This document shows positions 1 to 11,254 of a stretch of DNA of 15,209 bases, in pieces. A program made the translations under genes and the position numbers. Each line of letters opens with the position of its first letter. Positions within the stretch are counted from its first letter, which is position 1. The notes under the pieces were generated by a model. It had not been told where the DNA came from, made no database searches, and saw nothing but the letters and a program-made list of their open reading frames with translations. Source of the stretch: Neocallimastix lanati (nom. inval.) (Eukaryota > Neocallimastigomycota > Neocallimastigomycetes > Neocallimastigales > Neocallimastigaceae); contig JACVTC010000614.1 in NCBI GenBank assembly GCA_016946835.1, forward strand, positions 1-15,209, given 5' to 3'.

Positions 1-83
1 ATAATAAAAATTTAATATAAGTATATTTAATAATAATTATTCTCTTTTTTTATTTAATTTCTTTTAAAATTATTATATGTATA

Positions 84-119
84 ATAGTATTATTTATATA
101 TATATATAAATAATACTAT
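84..119. repeat. Perfect 36-bp AT palindrome
   Basis: The 36 bases are identical to their own reverse complement, with ends ATAGTATTATTT and AAATAATACTAT around a TA core. The match stops at position 83/120. It could extrude as a cruciform. No target-site duplication or coding role is visible. Confidence 0.85.
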
Positions 120-148
120 GGATTTATTATTATATTATCATAATTATA

Positions 149-289
149 GAAAAAATAATAATAATAATAATAACTGTCAACTCTTTTCTTAATGGTTTTA
201 TTATTTATTTATTCCATATTAAACTATTCAAAGAGATCCATGGTAAATATGAAAAAATTAATTTCAATGGTTATGGTTTTTATAAATAA
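149..289 (+). other. Weak coding-like stretch, possible exon remnant
   Basis: One plus-strand frame reads a protein-like tail containing LFKEIHGKYEKINF and then NGYGFYK before TAA at 287-289. The DNA is less AT-biased here than on either side. There is no convincing start, no recognised domain, and ATGGTAAAT at 239-247 could also be a splice donor. This may be a remnant of a terminal exon of a plus-strand gene, or chance. Confidence 0.2.
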
Positions 290-869
290 AAATAAAATTA
301 TATATATATATATATTTTTCAATTCATAAAATATTTATATTTTATATTTCAATTTTTTTTTTTTTTTAAATTTCAATTATTAAATTTAAATTTAAAAAAA
401 AAATAAATATATAATTTATAATTCAAAAAAGTTAATAATTTTATTATTATAATAATAATATATTTATGTATATTTTTTTTTATAGTTTTTATTTAATAAA
501 AAAATAAAAAAATATATCAGACAATTTTTATGTATAAATCAAGAAATATATAAAATTATTTTAAAGTATATTAAAAATAAATAATAATAATAATAAATAT
601 AAAAAAAAAAAAAAAATAAAAATTAAAAATTAATATTACATCAATATGGATACCTACTGCTATTATTTATTTTCTATTATTTTTTTATAATTCATTATTA
701 TTTGTTATTTACTATTTAATATACACCACACTGTTTATTAACTTTTTTTTTTTTTAAAATATAAAATCTATATTATTGTTTCCATTTAGTTATATTAAAT
801 GTATCATTAATATATTATTTATTAAATAATATGATGATGATTTACTTTTACTATTATAATTTTAAATAG
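290..869. other. AT-rich intergenic DNA, no gene seen
   Basis: This stretch is dominated by A/T homopolymers, TA runs and TAA/ATA microsatellites, with stops in all frames. The only slightly GC-richer patch, near 645-665 (GGATACCTACTGC), gives no supported exon. The bases TTTAAATAG at 861-869 could be the 3' splice site of the degraded fragment that follows. Confidence 0.6.
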
Positions 870-870
870 A

Positions 871-1209
871 GAATTAGACTTAATAAAAAAAAAAGGTTAT
901 TCTACCTCAATTAACAAGGATAATAGCGATAGTAGTCACAATAATAACAGCAACAATAGTAGTAATAGTAATAATGGTAATATTACTATTAATAACAATG
1001 ATATCAACAACGGTGACAACAATGACAACAATAGCGGCAGTAATTATTATTATGATAAGAATTCCTCAAATAAAATTGTTATAATTATATCGCTATTATT
1101 CTTATTGTCTTAATTGCTATTTTAGATTTATATTTTGGATGATATAAAAAAACGCAATGAAAATGAAAATAATGATCCTTTAGAAACCAAGAATGATTGG
1201 ACCGTTTAA
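871..1209 (+). pseudogene. Degraded membrane-protein fragment, Asn/Ser-rich plus membrane segment
   Basis: In the frame starting at 871 the sequence reads ELDLIKKKGYSTSINKD, then about 45 residues rich in Asn, Ser, Asp and Gly, then a hydrophobic segment (NKIVIIISLLFLLS), then a charged tail (LDDIKKRNENE ... NDWTV) ending at TAA 1207-1209. Two in-frame stops, TAA at 1111 and TAG at 1123, lie inside the membrane segment. The +1 frame across the same bases is also hydrophobic (ILIVLIAIL), so a pair of compensating indels is an alternative to two point mutations. AAATAG just before the stretch could be a splice acceptor. The layout of extracellular Asn-rich linker, single membrane helix and short basic tail suggests the C-terminal end of a surface protein. 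The family is not recognised, and a functional exon with sequence errors cannot be excluded. Confidence 0.45.
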
Positions 1210-2371
1210 ACTATCAGAAAGAGGGTCATTGAACATGTAGGACTTTTTCTATAAGTAGAAAAGAGAACTTAAAATGATTGAAATGTGTTTCATTTTCAAA
1301 AAAAAAAAAAAAAAAAAAAAAAGTGTAATATTAAAAATATAGGGAATATTTTCCATTGGATCAATGAATGATAAAAATTAGAATAATCAAAATCAATCAA
1401 GGGGCTGCTAATTTAAATGAATCTATACTACCTATAGTAATTTATTTAGAACTATATAATTCTAAATAAATTACTATAGGAAAAATATTTATCCTTTATC
1501 TTTAATCTTTTTTTTTCTTTTAGATTTGTTTTGTTTTGGTTTTGTTTTTAAGAAGTAAAAAAAAAAAAAAAAATATTATATTATATTATATTACTTTTTT
1601 CATTATCTTATCAAAATAAAATTTTCTTGATGGAATGGTTACAGATTTGGATATCATTGATTATTTTTCTTAGTTTTCTTTAATTAGTTTTATTTTATTT
1701 TATTTTTTTTTTTCACATACAATAAAAGAAAAAAGAAAAAAGAAAAGGGATCAATTTATTTAATCATTTAATTATATGTTTTATATTTAAACAGAGATAC
1801 ATTGAATATAAAAAAAAAATAAAAATAAAAATAATTATATATATATTAATATTATGGTAAATTGAATACAATTATAATATTTATAATTAGAAAAAAAATG
1901 TACACAAAACAAAGCAAAACAAAAAAATAAAGATCAATAATACAAAATTAAAAAATTTTATAATTTAATAATTTTATAATTTTATAATTTTATTAGTTAT
2001 TTCACTAAAAAAAAAAAAATCTCTTAAATCATTAATAAATTATAATATTTTAATATTAATTACTAATAACTATTTTTATATAAGTTAATATTTCTTTTTT
2101 TAAAGTTATAATAATTCATATAATATATTTCAAAATGTTAATGATAAATTTAATTAATTTAAAAAAAAAAAATTTTATTACTTAATTTTAAATAAATGTA
2201 AAATTATAATAATAGATTAACTATGAATTGAAATTTTACCACCAAATTTTAATATATATATATATTTTATTTTTATAAAAGATTTTGAATTTTGAATTAA
2301 GGCTATTAACTGTAATAATATTTTTTTTATATACTTTTAAATTTTATGTTATTTTTTTTTAATTAATAGAT
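1210..2371. other. AT-rich DNA between the pseudogene and the main gene's 3' end
   Basis: No gene is supported here. It contains an A25 run (1298-1322), the hairpin at 1431-1480, an AAAAAG microsatellite near 1726-1748, and many T and A runs. A 17-codon ORF at 1630 (MEWLQIWISLIIFLSFL) is too short to claim. The right part should hold the 3' untranslated region and poly(A) site of the minus-strand gene, but no canonical AATAAA could be assigned with confidence. Confidence 0.55.
1431..1480. repeat. Perfect 21-bp inverted repeat with 8-base loop
   Basis: The left arm CCTATAGTAATTTATTTAGAA (21 bases, 1431-1451) is the exact reverse complement of 1460-1480, around the loop CTATATAA. It lies about 220 bases after the degraded plus-strand fragment. 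It could be a very small MITE-like element, a hairpin in a transcript, or a cruciform. No flanking direct repeat was found. Confidence 0.85.
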
Positions 2372-5300
2372 TTACCAACATGCACCATAATTGGATTGAC
2401 ATCCAGAACTCTTTTCACAGTACTTTTTGGAAGTACCACAGTAACCATACTTACTACAGCATTCACCATGAAGACATTTGCCATACTTTTCACCACATCT
2501 TCCATTTAAAGATTTTCTAATAGTTCTCATAGTGGTGGTCTCAGTAATAGTCTTCTTAGTTTTGCAGTTTCCAAATTCTGATTGACAACCTTCACTTATA
2601 TTACAGTATTTACTAGAAATTCCACACCAACCATATTTACTACAACATTCACCTTCTGGACATTTACCATACTTACTACCACATCTTCCATTAGTATTAA
2701 TAACTTCATTACATTTTCCAAATTCAGATTGACATCCTTGGTTTACATCACAGTATTTTTGACTCTTTCCACACCAGCCATACTTACTACAACAGTATCC
2801 CTTTGCACATTTACCATATCCTTTACCACATCTCTCAGTACTTCCTTCAGTTTTTCCTGTACTATTACATTGACCAAATTCGGACTGACATCCTTGGTTT
2901 ACATCACAGTACTTTTCACTCTTTCCACACCATCCGTGCTTACTACAACAATATCCCTTCTTACAAACTCCGAATCCTTTACCGCATCTATCATTTTCAG
3001 ATACCTTTGCAGTCTTTGGACTTTCATTATCATCTTCAGTTGGAATTCCGGCAATTTCGGCATCAGATTGCTTTCCATTTCCGTTGTTTTTATTACATTC
3101 ACCAAATTCAGATTGACATCCTTGGTTTACATCACAGTACACTTCACTCTTTCCACACCATCCGTACTTACTACAACAATATCCCTTCTTACAAACTCCG
3201 AATCCTTTACCGCATCTATCATTTTCAGATACCTTTGCATTCTTTGGACTTTCTTCATCATCTTCAGATTCATTATCATCTTCAACTGGGGCTCCAGTAA
3301 TTTCATCATCGTCATCAGATTTTTCATCATCTTCAACTATACCATTACATTTTCCATATTTGGATTGACATCCTTGGTTTACATCACAGTACTTCTCACT
3401 TTTTCCACACCATCCGTACTTACTACAACAATATCCTTCAGCACATTTACCATATCCTTCACCACATTTATCATTATTGTTATTTGTTTCTCTTGAAGTA
3501 CTAGTTTTCGTACTAGTTTGAATTTTATTTGTAGTAGTAGTCACAGTAGCAGATTGAGAGTCAGTAGCAGTAGCACTACCAGTTACAGTAGCAGATTGAG
3601 AGTCAGTAGCAGTAGCACTATCAGTTACAGTAGCAGATTGAGAGTCAGTAGCAGTAGCACTATCAGTTACAGTAGCAGATTGAGAGTCAGTAGCAGTAGC
3701 ACTACCAGTTACAGTAGCAGATTGAGAGTCAGTAGCAGTAGCACTACCAGTTACAGTAGCAGATTGAGAGTCAGTAGCAGTAGCACTATCAGTTACAGTA
3801 GCACTATCAGTTACAGTAGCACTATCAGTTACAGTAGCACTATCAGTTACAGTAGCACTATCAGTTACAGTAGCACTATCAGTTACAGTAGCACTATCAG
3901 TTACAGTAGCACTATCAGTTACAGTAGTAATTGTAAATTCACGTGGTGTTTCTTCTTCACCATTATTTTCTTCTTCTCCATCATTATTTTCTTCTTCTCC
4001 ATCATTATTTTCTTCTTCTCCATCATTATTTTCTTCTTCTCCATCATTCATTTCTTCCTCTTTTTCTTCTTCTTCATTTTCTTCTTCTTCTTCTTCTTCA
4101 TTTTCTTCTTCTGCTTCAATTGCTTCTTCTTCATTTTCTTCTTCTTCTTCATTTTCTTCTTTTTCTTCATTTTCTTCTTCATCATTCTCTTCTTCATTAT
4201 TTTCTTCTTCTTCTTCTTCTTCTTCTTCTTTTTCTTCATTTTCTTCTTCATTATTTTCTTTTTCATCATTCTCTACTTCATCATTTTCTTCTCCATCATT
4301 CTTTTCTTCCTCATTTTCTTCTTCTTCATTACAACCAACACACTCTTCTTCTTCATTTTCTTCTTCTTCATTTTCTTCTTCTGCTTCAATATCTCTTTCT
4401 TCCGCTTCAATTGCTTCTTCATTTTCTTCTTCTTTTTCATTTTCTTCTTTTTCTTCATTTTCTTCTTCATTTTCATTTTCTTCTTTTTCTTCATTTTCTT
4501 CTTCATTATTCTCTTCTTCATTATTTTCTTCTTCTTCTTCTTCTTCTTCTTCTTCTTCATTTTCTTCTTCTTCTTCCTCTTCATTCTCTTCTTCTTCATT
4601 TTCTTCATTTTCTTCTTCTTCATTTTCTTCTTCGTTCTCTTCTTCTTCTTCTTGATTTTCTTGATTTTCTTCTTCATTTTCTTCTTCTTCTTTTTCATTT
4701 TCTTCTTCCTCATTTTCTTCTTCTTCTCCTTCTTCATTTTCTTCTTCATTCTCTTCTTCCTCATTCATTTCTTCCTCTTCTTCTTCTTCTTCATTTTCTT
4801 CTTCTTCTTCTTCCTCTTTATTCTCTTCTTCTTCTTCTTCATTTTCTTCTTCATTATTTTCTTCATTCTCTTCTTCTTCTTCTTCATTTTCTTCTTCATT
4901 ATTTTCTTCATTCTCTTCTTCTTCTTCTTCTTCATTTTCTTTATTTTCTTCTTCTTCTTCTTCATTTTCTTCTTTTTCTTCATTTTCTTCTTCATCATTT
5001 TCTTCTTCATTATTTTCTTCTTCTTCTTCTTCTTCTTCTTCTTCTTCTTCTTTTTCTTCATTTTCTTCTTCATTATTTTCTTCTTCATCATTTTCTTCTT
5101 CATCATTCTCTTCTTCATCATTTTCTTCTTCTTCATTACAACCAACACACTCTTCTTCATTTTCTTCTTCTTCATTTTCTTCCTCATTCTCTTCTTCATT
5201 CTCTTCTTCTTCATTTTCTTCATTTTCTTCATTTTCTTCTTCTTCTTCCTCTTCATTATTTTCTTCTTCTTCTTCTTCATTTTCTTTATTTTCTTCTTCT

Positions 5301-8300
5301 TCTTCTTCTTCATTTTCTTTATTTTCTTCTTCTTCTTCTTCATTTTCTTCTTTTTCTTCATTTTCTTCTTCATCATTTTCTTCTTCATTATTTTCTTCTT
5401 CTTCTTCTTCTTCTTCTTCTTCTTCTTCTTCATTTTCTTCTTCATCATTCTCTTCTTCATCATTTTCTTCTTCTTCATTACAACCAACACACTCTTCTTC
5501 ATTTTCTTCTTCATCATTTTCTTCTTCTTCTTCTTCAACTGTTTCTTCTTCTTCAATATTTTCTTCTTCTTCTTCTTCTTCAACTGTTTCTTCTTCTTCA
5601 ATATTTTCTTCTTCTTCTTCAATATTTTCTTCTTCTTCATCATCAATATTTTCTTCTTCTTCTTCTTCAATATTTTCTTCTTCTTCTTCTTCAATATTTT
5701 CTTCTTCTTCTTCCTCTTCTTCATTTTCTTCTTCTTTTTCTTCTTCTTCATTATTTTCTTCTTCCTCTTCATTATTTTCTTCTTCTTCTTCTTCTTCTTC
5801 ATTTTCTTCTTCTTCTTCATTATTTTCTTCTTCCTCTTCATTATTTTCTTCCTCTTCTTCTTCTTCTTCATTTTCCTCTTCCTCTTCATTATTTTCTTCT
5901 TCTTCTTCTTCTTCATTTTCTTCTTCTTCTTCCTCTTCTTCATTTTCTTCTTCCTCTTCCTCTTCTTCATTTTCTTCTTCTTCTTCTTCTTCTTCTTCAT
6001 TTTCTTTATTTTCTTCTTCATTTTCTTCTTCTTCTTCCTCTTCTTCATTTTCTTCTTCTTCTTCTTCTTCTTTATTTTCTTCTTCTTCTTCATTATTTTC
6101 TTCCTCTTCTTCTTCTTCATTTTCTTCTTCCTCTTCATTTTCTTCTTCCTCTTCATTATTTTCTTCCTCTTCTTCTTCTTCATTTTCTTCTTCCTCTTCT
6201 TCTTCCTCTTCATTATTTTCTTCTTCTTCTTCTTCTTCATTTTCTTCTTCTTCTTCATTATTTTCTTCCTCTTCTTCTTCTTCTTCATTTTCCTCTTCCT
6301 CTTCATTATTTTCTTCTTCTTCTTCTTCTTCTTCATTTTCTTCTTCTTCTTCCTCTTCTTCATTTTCTTCTTCCTCTTCCTCTTCTTCATTTTCTTCTTC
6401 TTCTTCTTCTTCTTCATTTTCTTTATTTTCTTCTTCATTTTCTTCTTCTTCTTCTTCTTCTTTATTTTCTTCTTCCTCTTCATTATTTTCTTCCTCTTCT
6501 TCTTCTTCATTTTCTTCTTCCTCTTCATTTTCTTCTTCCTCTTCATTATTTTCTTCCTCTTCTTCTTCTTCTTCATTTTCTTCTTCCTCTTCTTCTTCCT
6601 CTTCATTATTTTCTTCTTCTTCTTCATTTTCTTTATTTTCTTCTTCCTCTTCTTCATTTTCTTCTTCCTTTTCTTCTTCTTCATTTTCTTCTTCTTCTTC
6701 ATTATTTTCTTCTTCCTCTTCATTATTTTCTTCCTCTTCTTCTTCTTCTTCATTTTCTTCTTCCTCTTCTTCTTCCTCTTCATTATTTTCTTCTTCTTCT
6801 TCTTCATTTTCTTTATTTTCTTCTTCTTCTTCATTATTTTCTTCTTCCTCTTCATTATTTTCTTCCTCTTCTTCTTCTTCTTCATTTTCCTCTTCCTCTT
6901 CATTATTTTCTTCTTCTTCTTCTTCTTCTTCTTCATTTTCTTCTTCCTCTTCCTCTTCTTCATTTTCTTCTTCCTTTTCTTCTTCTTCATTTTCTTCTTC
7001 TTCTTCATTATTTTCTTCTTCCTCTTCATTATTTTCTTCTTCTTCTTCTTCATTTTCTTTATTTTCTTCTTCTTCTTCATTATTTTCTTCTTCCTCTTCA
7101 TTATTTTCTTCCTCTTCTTCTTCTTCTTCATTTTCCTCTTCCTCTTCATTATTTTCTTCTTCTTCTTCTTCTTCTTCATTTTCTTCTTCCTCTTCCTCTT
7201 CTTCATTTTCTTCTTCCTTTTCTTCTTCTTCATTTCTTCTTCTTCTTCATTATTTTCTTCTTCCTCTTCATTATTTTCTTCCTCTTCTTCTTCTTCTTCA
7301 TTTTCTTCTTCCTCTTCCTCTTCTTCATTTTCTTCTTCCTCTTCATTATTTTCTTCTTCTTCTTCTTCATTTTCTTTATTTTCTTCTTCTTCTTCTTCAT
7401 TTTCCTCTTCCTCTTCATTATTTTCTTCTTCTTCTTCTTCTTCTTCATTTTCTTCTTCCTCTTCCTCTTCTTCATTTTCTTCTTCCTTTTCTTCTTCTTC
7501 ATTTTCTTCTTCTTCTTCATTATTTTCTTCTTCCTCTTCATTATTTTCTTCCTCTTCTTCTTCTTCTTCATTTTCTTCTTCCTCTTCTTCTTCCTCTTCA
7601 TTATTTTCTTCTTCTTCTTCTTCATTTTCTTTATTTTCTTCTTCTTCTTCATTATTTTCTTCTTCCTCTTCATTATTTTCTTCTTCTTCTTCTTCTTCTT
7701 CATTTTCTTCTTCCTCTTCCTCTTCTTCATTTTCTTCTTCCTCTTCCTCTTCTTCATTTTCTTCTTCTTCTTCTTCTTCTTTATTTTCTTCTTCCTCTTC
7801 ATTATTTTCTTCCTCTTCTTCTTCTTCTTCTTTATTTTCTTCTTCCTCTTCATTATTTTCTTCCTCTTCTTCTTCTTCTTCATTTTCCTCTTCCTCTTCA
7901 TTATTTTCTTCTTCTTCTTCTTCTTCTTCTTCATTTTCTTTATTTTCTTCTTCCTCTTCTTCATTTTCTTCTTCCTCTTCATTATTTTCTTCTTCTTCTT
8001 CTTCTTCATTTTCTTCTTCCTCTTCATTATTTTCTTCCTCTTCTTCTTCTTCTTCTTCATTTTCTTCTTCCTCTTCCTCTTCTTCATTTTCTTCTTCTTT
8101 TTCTTCTTCTTCATTTTCTTCTTCTTCTTCTTCTTCTTCATTTTCTTCTTCTTCTTCTTCTTCCTCTTCATTTTCTTCTTCCTCTTCATTATTTTCTTCT
8201 TTTTCTTCTTCTTCATTTTCTTCTTCCTCTTCCTCTTCTTCATTTTCTTCTTCCTCTTCATTATTTTCTTCTTCTTCTTCTTCTTCTTCATTTTCTTTAT

Positions 8301-10485
8301 TTTCTTCTTCCTCTTCTTCATTTTCTTCTTCTTCTTCTTCTTTATTTTCTTCTTCCTCTTCATTATTTTCTTCCTCTTCTTCTTCTTCATTTTCCTCTTC
8401 CTCTTCATTATTTTCTTCTTCTTCTTCTTCTTCTTCATTTTCTTCTTCCTCTTCCTCTTCTTCATTTTCTTCTTCCTCTTTATTATTTTCTTCTTCTTCT
8501 TCTTCCTCATTTTCTTCTTCCTCTTCCTCTTCTATAATTGTAAATTATAAGGGAAATAACGTAAAAAATAAATAAAAATAATTGTTTAAATTTTAAAATA
8601 TGTGTTAATAATAATAATTAATAAAACTGATAATTTTTTTTTATTTATATATATAATGATTAAAATATTACTGAATATATTTAACATTTTTTTTTTTTTT
8701 GATAAAAAATATTATTAATAATTTTTAATATTAATAATTATTATGAGTATTATTATTTATTACTAATATGTTTTAAATGAAACAATAATTATTTTAATAT
8801 TTATTTACCTTTAGAATCAATAGTACAATCACTCCATACTTATAAACGTATATAATAAGTACATACATTATTATATTTTTATAGAAACAGATTAATTATT
8901 ATTTATATCTTAGAGAATTATATTAAATAATTATAAATATTTATATTTGTTATTTTTACCTATTCTACAGACTTTTTGTATTAAAAAATATTTTATTTTA
9001 TAAATTTAATATATTATAATTAAATAATATAGTTTTATTTTATATAATTATGAGTAACATATATTGATAAAAATATGTCAATAATAATATTAATTTAATA
9101 TAAATATTTATTTATAAATTTATATTTAAATATTTAAAATCATTATAATGTATTAAAATAAAAAAAAATATTTATTAATTTTATATTAAAATTTGTTATT
9201 GTATGATTTTAATAAACAGCTTACCTTTTTTTTATTTATTTTTTTTTTATAAATTTATTAATATTAATCATATTAAATATAAAATAATATATATATTAAT
9301 AAATATTTTGTTTTTAATTTAATAAACATTTATAATACTTACAATGATAGCAATTAGCTCTACTTGATAAATTATTATTTAAATTTTCTATATTTATATA
9401 TATATATATATATTTTTTTTTACAATTAAAAAACATAATAATATATAATTTTTAATTTTTATCATATTAAAATATAGATATATATATAATTAATAATATT
9501 ATATTTGTTAACATTAAAAATTCATTTTAATTTTTATACTATTTATTTTATTTTTTATTTTTTATTTTTTATTTCTTATTATATAATTATTTATTTATAC
9601 CTTTGAATTTATCAAGTCCTAAAAATAATTTGTTAATATAATTTTTAAAGAGATAATAGATGAAAAAAATTAATAAATGTTTAAATTTTTATTATATTAT
9701 ATTATTAATATTAATTTAATAAAAGATCATTTACCATAATTACAAGCTTTTCATTTAAATAAAAAATATTAAATTATAAAGAAATTTTTTATATTTTTAT
9801 TTTAGATATGTGTTAACGGAAAAAATAAATAAAGTTTTTAATAATTTTACAATTTTTAATTTATTTATTAATTTTAATCGAGAGTAATGTTTTTATCAAA
9901 AATTTTATAAAATATCATTTATTGTATAAATGTTTTTATTTTTTATTTTATTTTATTTTATTTTTTTTTTTTTTTTTTTTTTTATTATAAATAATTTTTT
10001 TTATATTTCATTAGATTTATTAATTTAATAAATATATATATATATATATAAATATTTAATATTTATTAATATGTATCTTTAAAAAATTATTTTTTACTTA
10101 TTTATTAATATATATTAATTTAATTACCAGATGTGCACTCTTTTATGTTTTAAATGAAAATTTTATTTAAAATATATGAAGAAAAGTATATTAAAATTAC
10201 ATATAAAATAATTGAAAATAAATTGTTATATTGTTATTATTTAATATGAATAACATAAATTTTTTTTTTTTAAAAAAATATAAATTTTTTTATTATAAAT
10301 ACCTTTTAGACAAGTATCATCACCTATTAAGAATATTTTATAAATTATTTATAATGATAAAAACAAAATGAATAATAAAAATAAACATAATTTAATTAAA
10401 TAAATAAAAATTAAATTTTCAATACTAAAAAATTTATCATTTATATATTTTAATTTATTTATTAAATAATTAATAATATATAATT

Positions 10486-10528
<43 letters not shown>

Positions 10529-11210
10529 AAAACTACTTACTTTCACAACTTCCTAAATAATTTATGAATTTAGAAGTTCAATAAAAATAAGTATAAAAAT
10601 CAGTAAATATTTTTAATTAAATAGAAAAAAATTTATAAATATTTTTTGTTCAAATTACCAGAGCATTCTTTATATTATATATTTAAGGATTATATCACAA
10701 TATTTTAATGTATTAAAAAAAAAAAATTATTAATTTATAATTATAATATTTTCAATTAATTTTGGTATTTATATTATATAATTCAATATTTATTTAATTA
10801 ATTTTTTATTAATAAATTTATTTAAATATATTATACATATGAATTTTTAATTACCATTAATACATGCATTGTATCCTTTATATTAAAATAAATAATCATC
10901 ATTTTTAAAATACCAAATTTAAATATTAGTATAAATTTTATTTTTTTTTTTTTTGTATAATTTTAATAATTATATATTTATAAAAATTTTTATAATTGAT
11001 ACATTTATTTATTTAAAAGTAATACTAATATATTTACCACTTTTTTCAGCTTATTAATGATATTATGTTATATAAGTAAGAAAAAAATCATATATTTATA
11101 AAATATTTAAAATAGGAATTTAAATATTTATTTAATTTGATTAATTTTGATAGAAATTCTAATATTAATATTTACCAACTATAAATGTAAATTCAATTAG
11201 TGACATAAAA

Positions 11211-11254
<44 letters not shown>

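Larger units (their letters stand above)
2372..8531 (-). other. Terminal exon: Glu/Asn repeats, Ser/Thr repeats, six CBM18
   Basis: The exon follows the acceptor ACAATTATAG (AG at 8533-8532) and begins with AA, completing a GAA codon whose G comes from the previous exon. In the Glu frame the first upstream stop is TAA at 8547-8545, inside the intron, and no ATG lies between the acceptor and 7233, so an upstream exon is required. The frame stays open to 2372 apart from one apparent missing base at 7231-7234. An internal in-frame ATG at 4768 (MNEEEENEEE) lies in the middle of the repeat and is unlikely to be the true start. The last residues are YGACW, then TAA. Confidence 0.85.

Noticed and set aside
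192-329. 46-codon plus-strand ORF MVLLFIYSILNYSK and onward
   Set aside because: It ends in low-complexity Ile/Tyr from TA repeats. The overlapping frame ending at 289 is more protein-like, and neither has independent support.
2368-2380. TTG|GTAAAT at the stop codon, resembling the micro-exon donor, so the gene might continue further
   Set aside because: Splicing there would be phase 2, unlike all other introns, and no matching acceptor-exon-donor unit was found to the left.
4768-4768. ATG at 4768 as the start of the chitin-binding protein
   Set aside because: The Glu frame stays open for another 2.4 kb upstream, and the ATG is an isolated codon inside the repeat with no signal peptide after it.
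4048-8510. Minus-strand Lys/Met-rich frames (4048-4269, 4273-4764, 4765-7233, 7230-8510)
   Set aside because: These are the AAG/ATG register of the same repeat. They end where the Glu frame continues and lead to no domain.
3518-8575. Very long plus-strand open frames (1,685 and 1,535 codons) of Phe/Ser/Leu/His
   Set aside because: They are antisense readings of the GAA/TTC repeat. The minus-strand frame alone joins recognisable CBM18 domains and the upstream Cys-rich exons.
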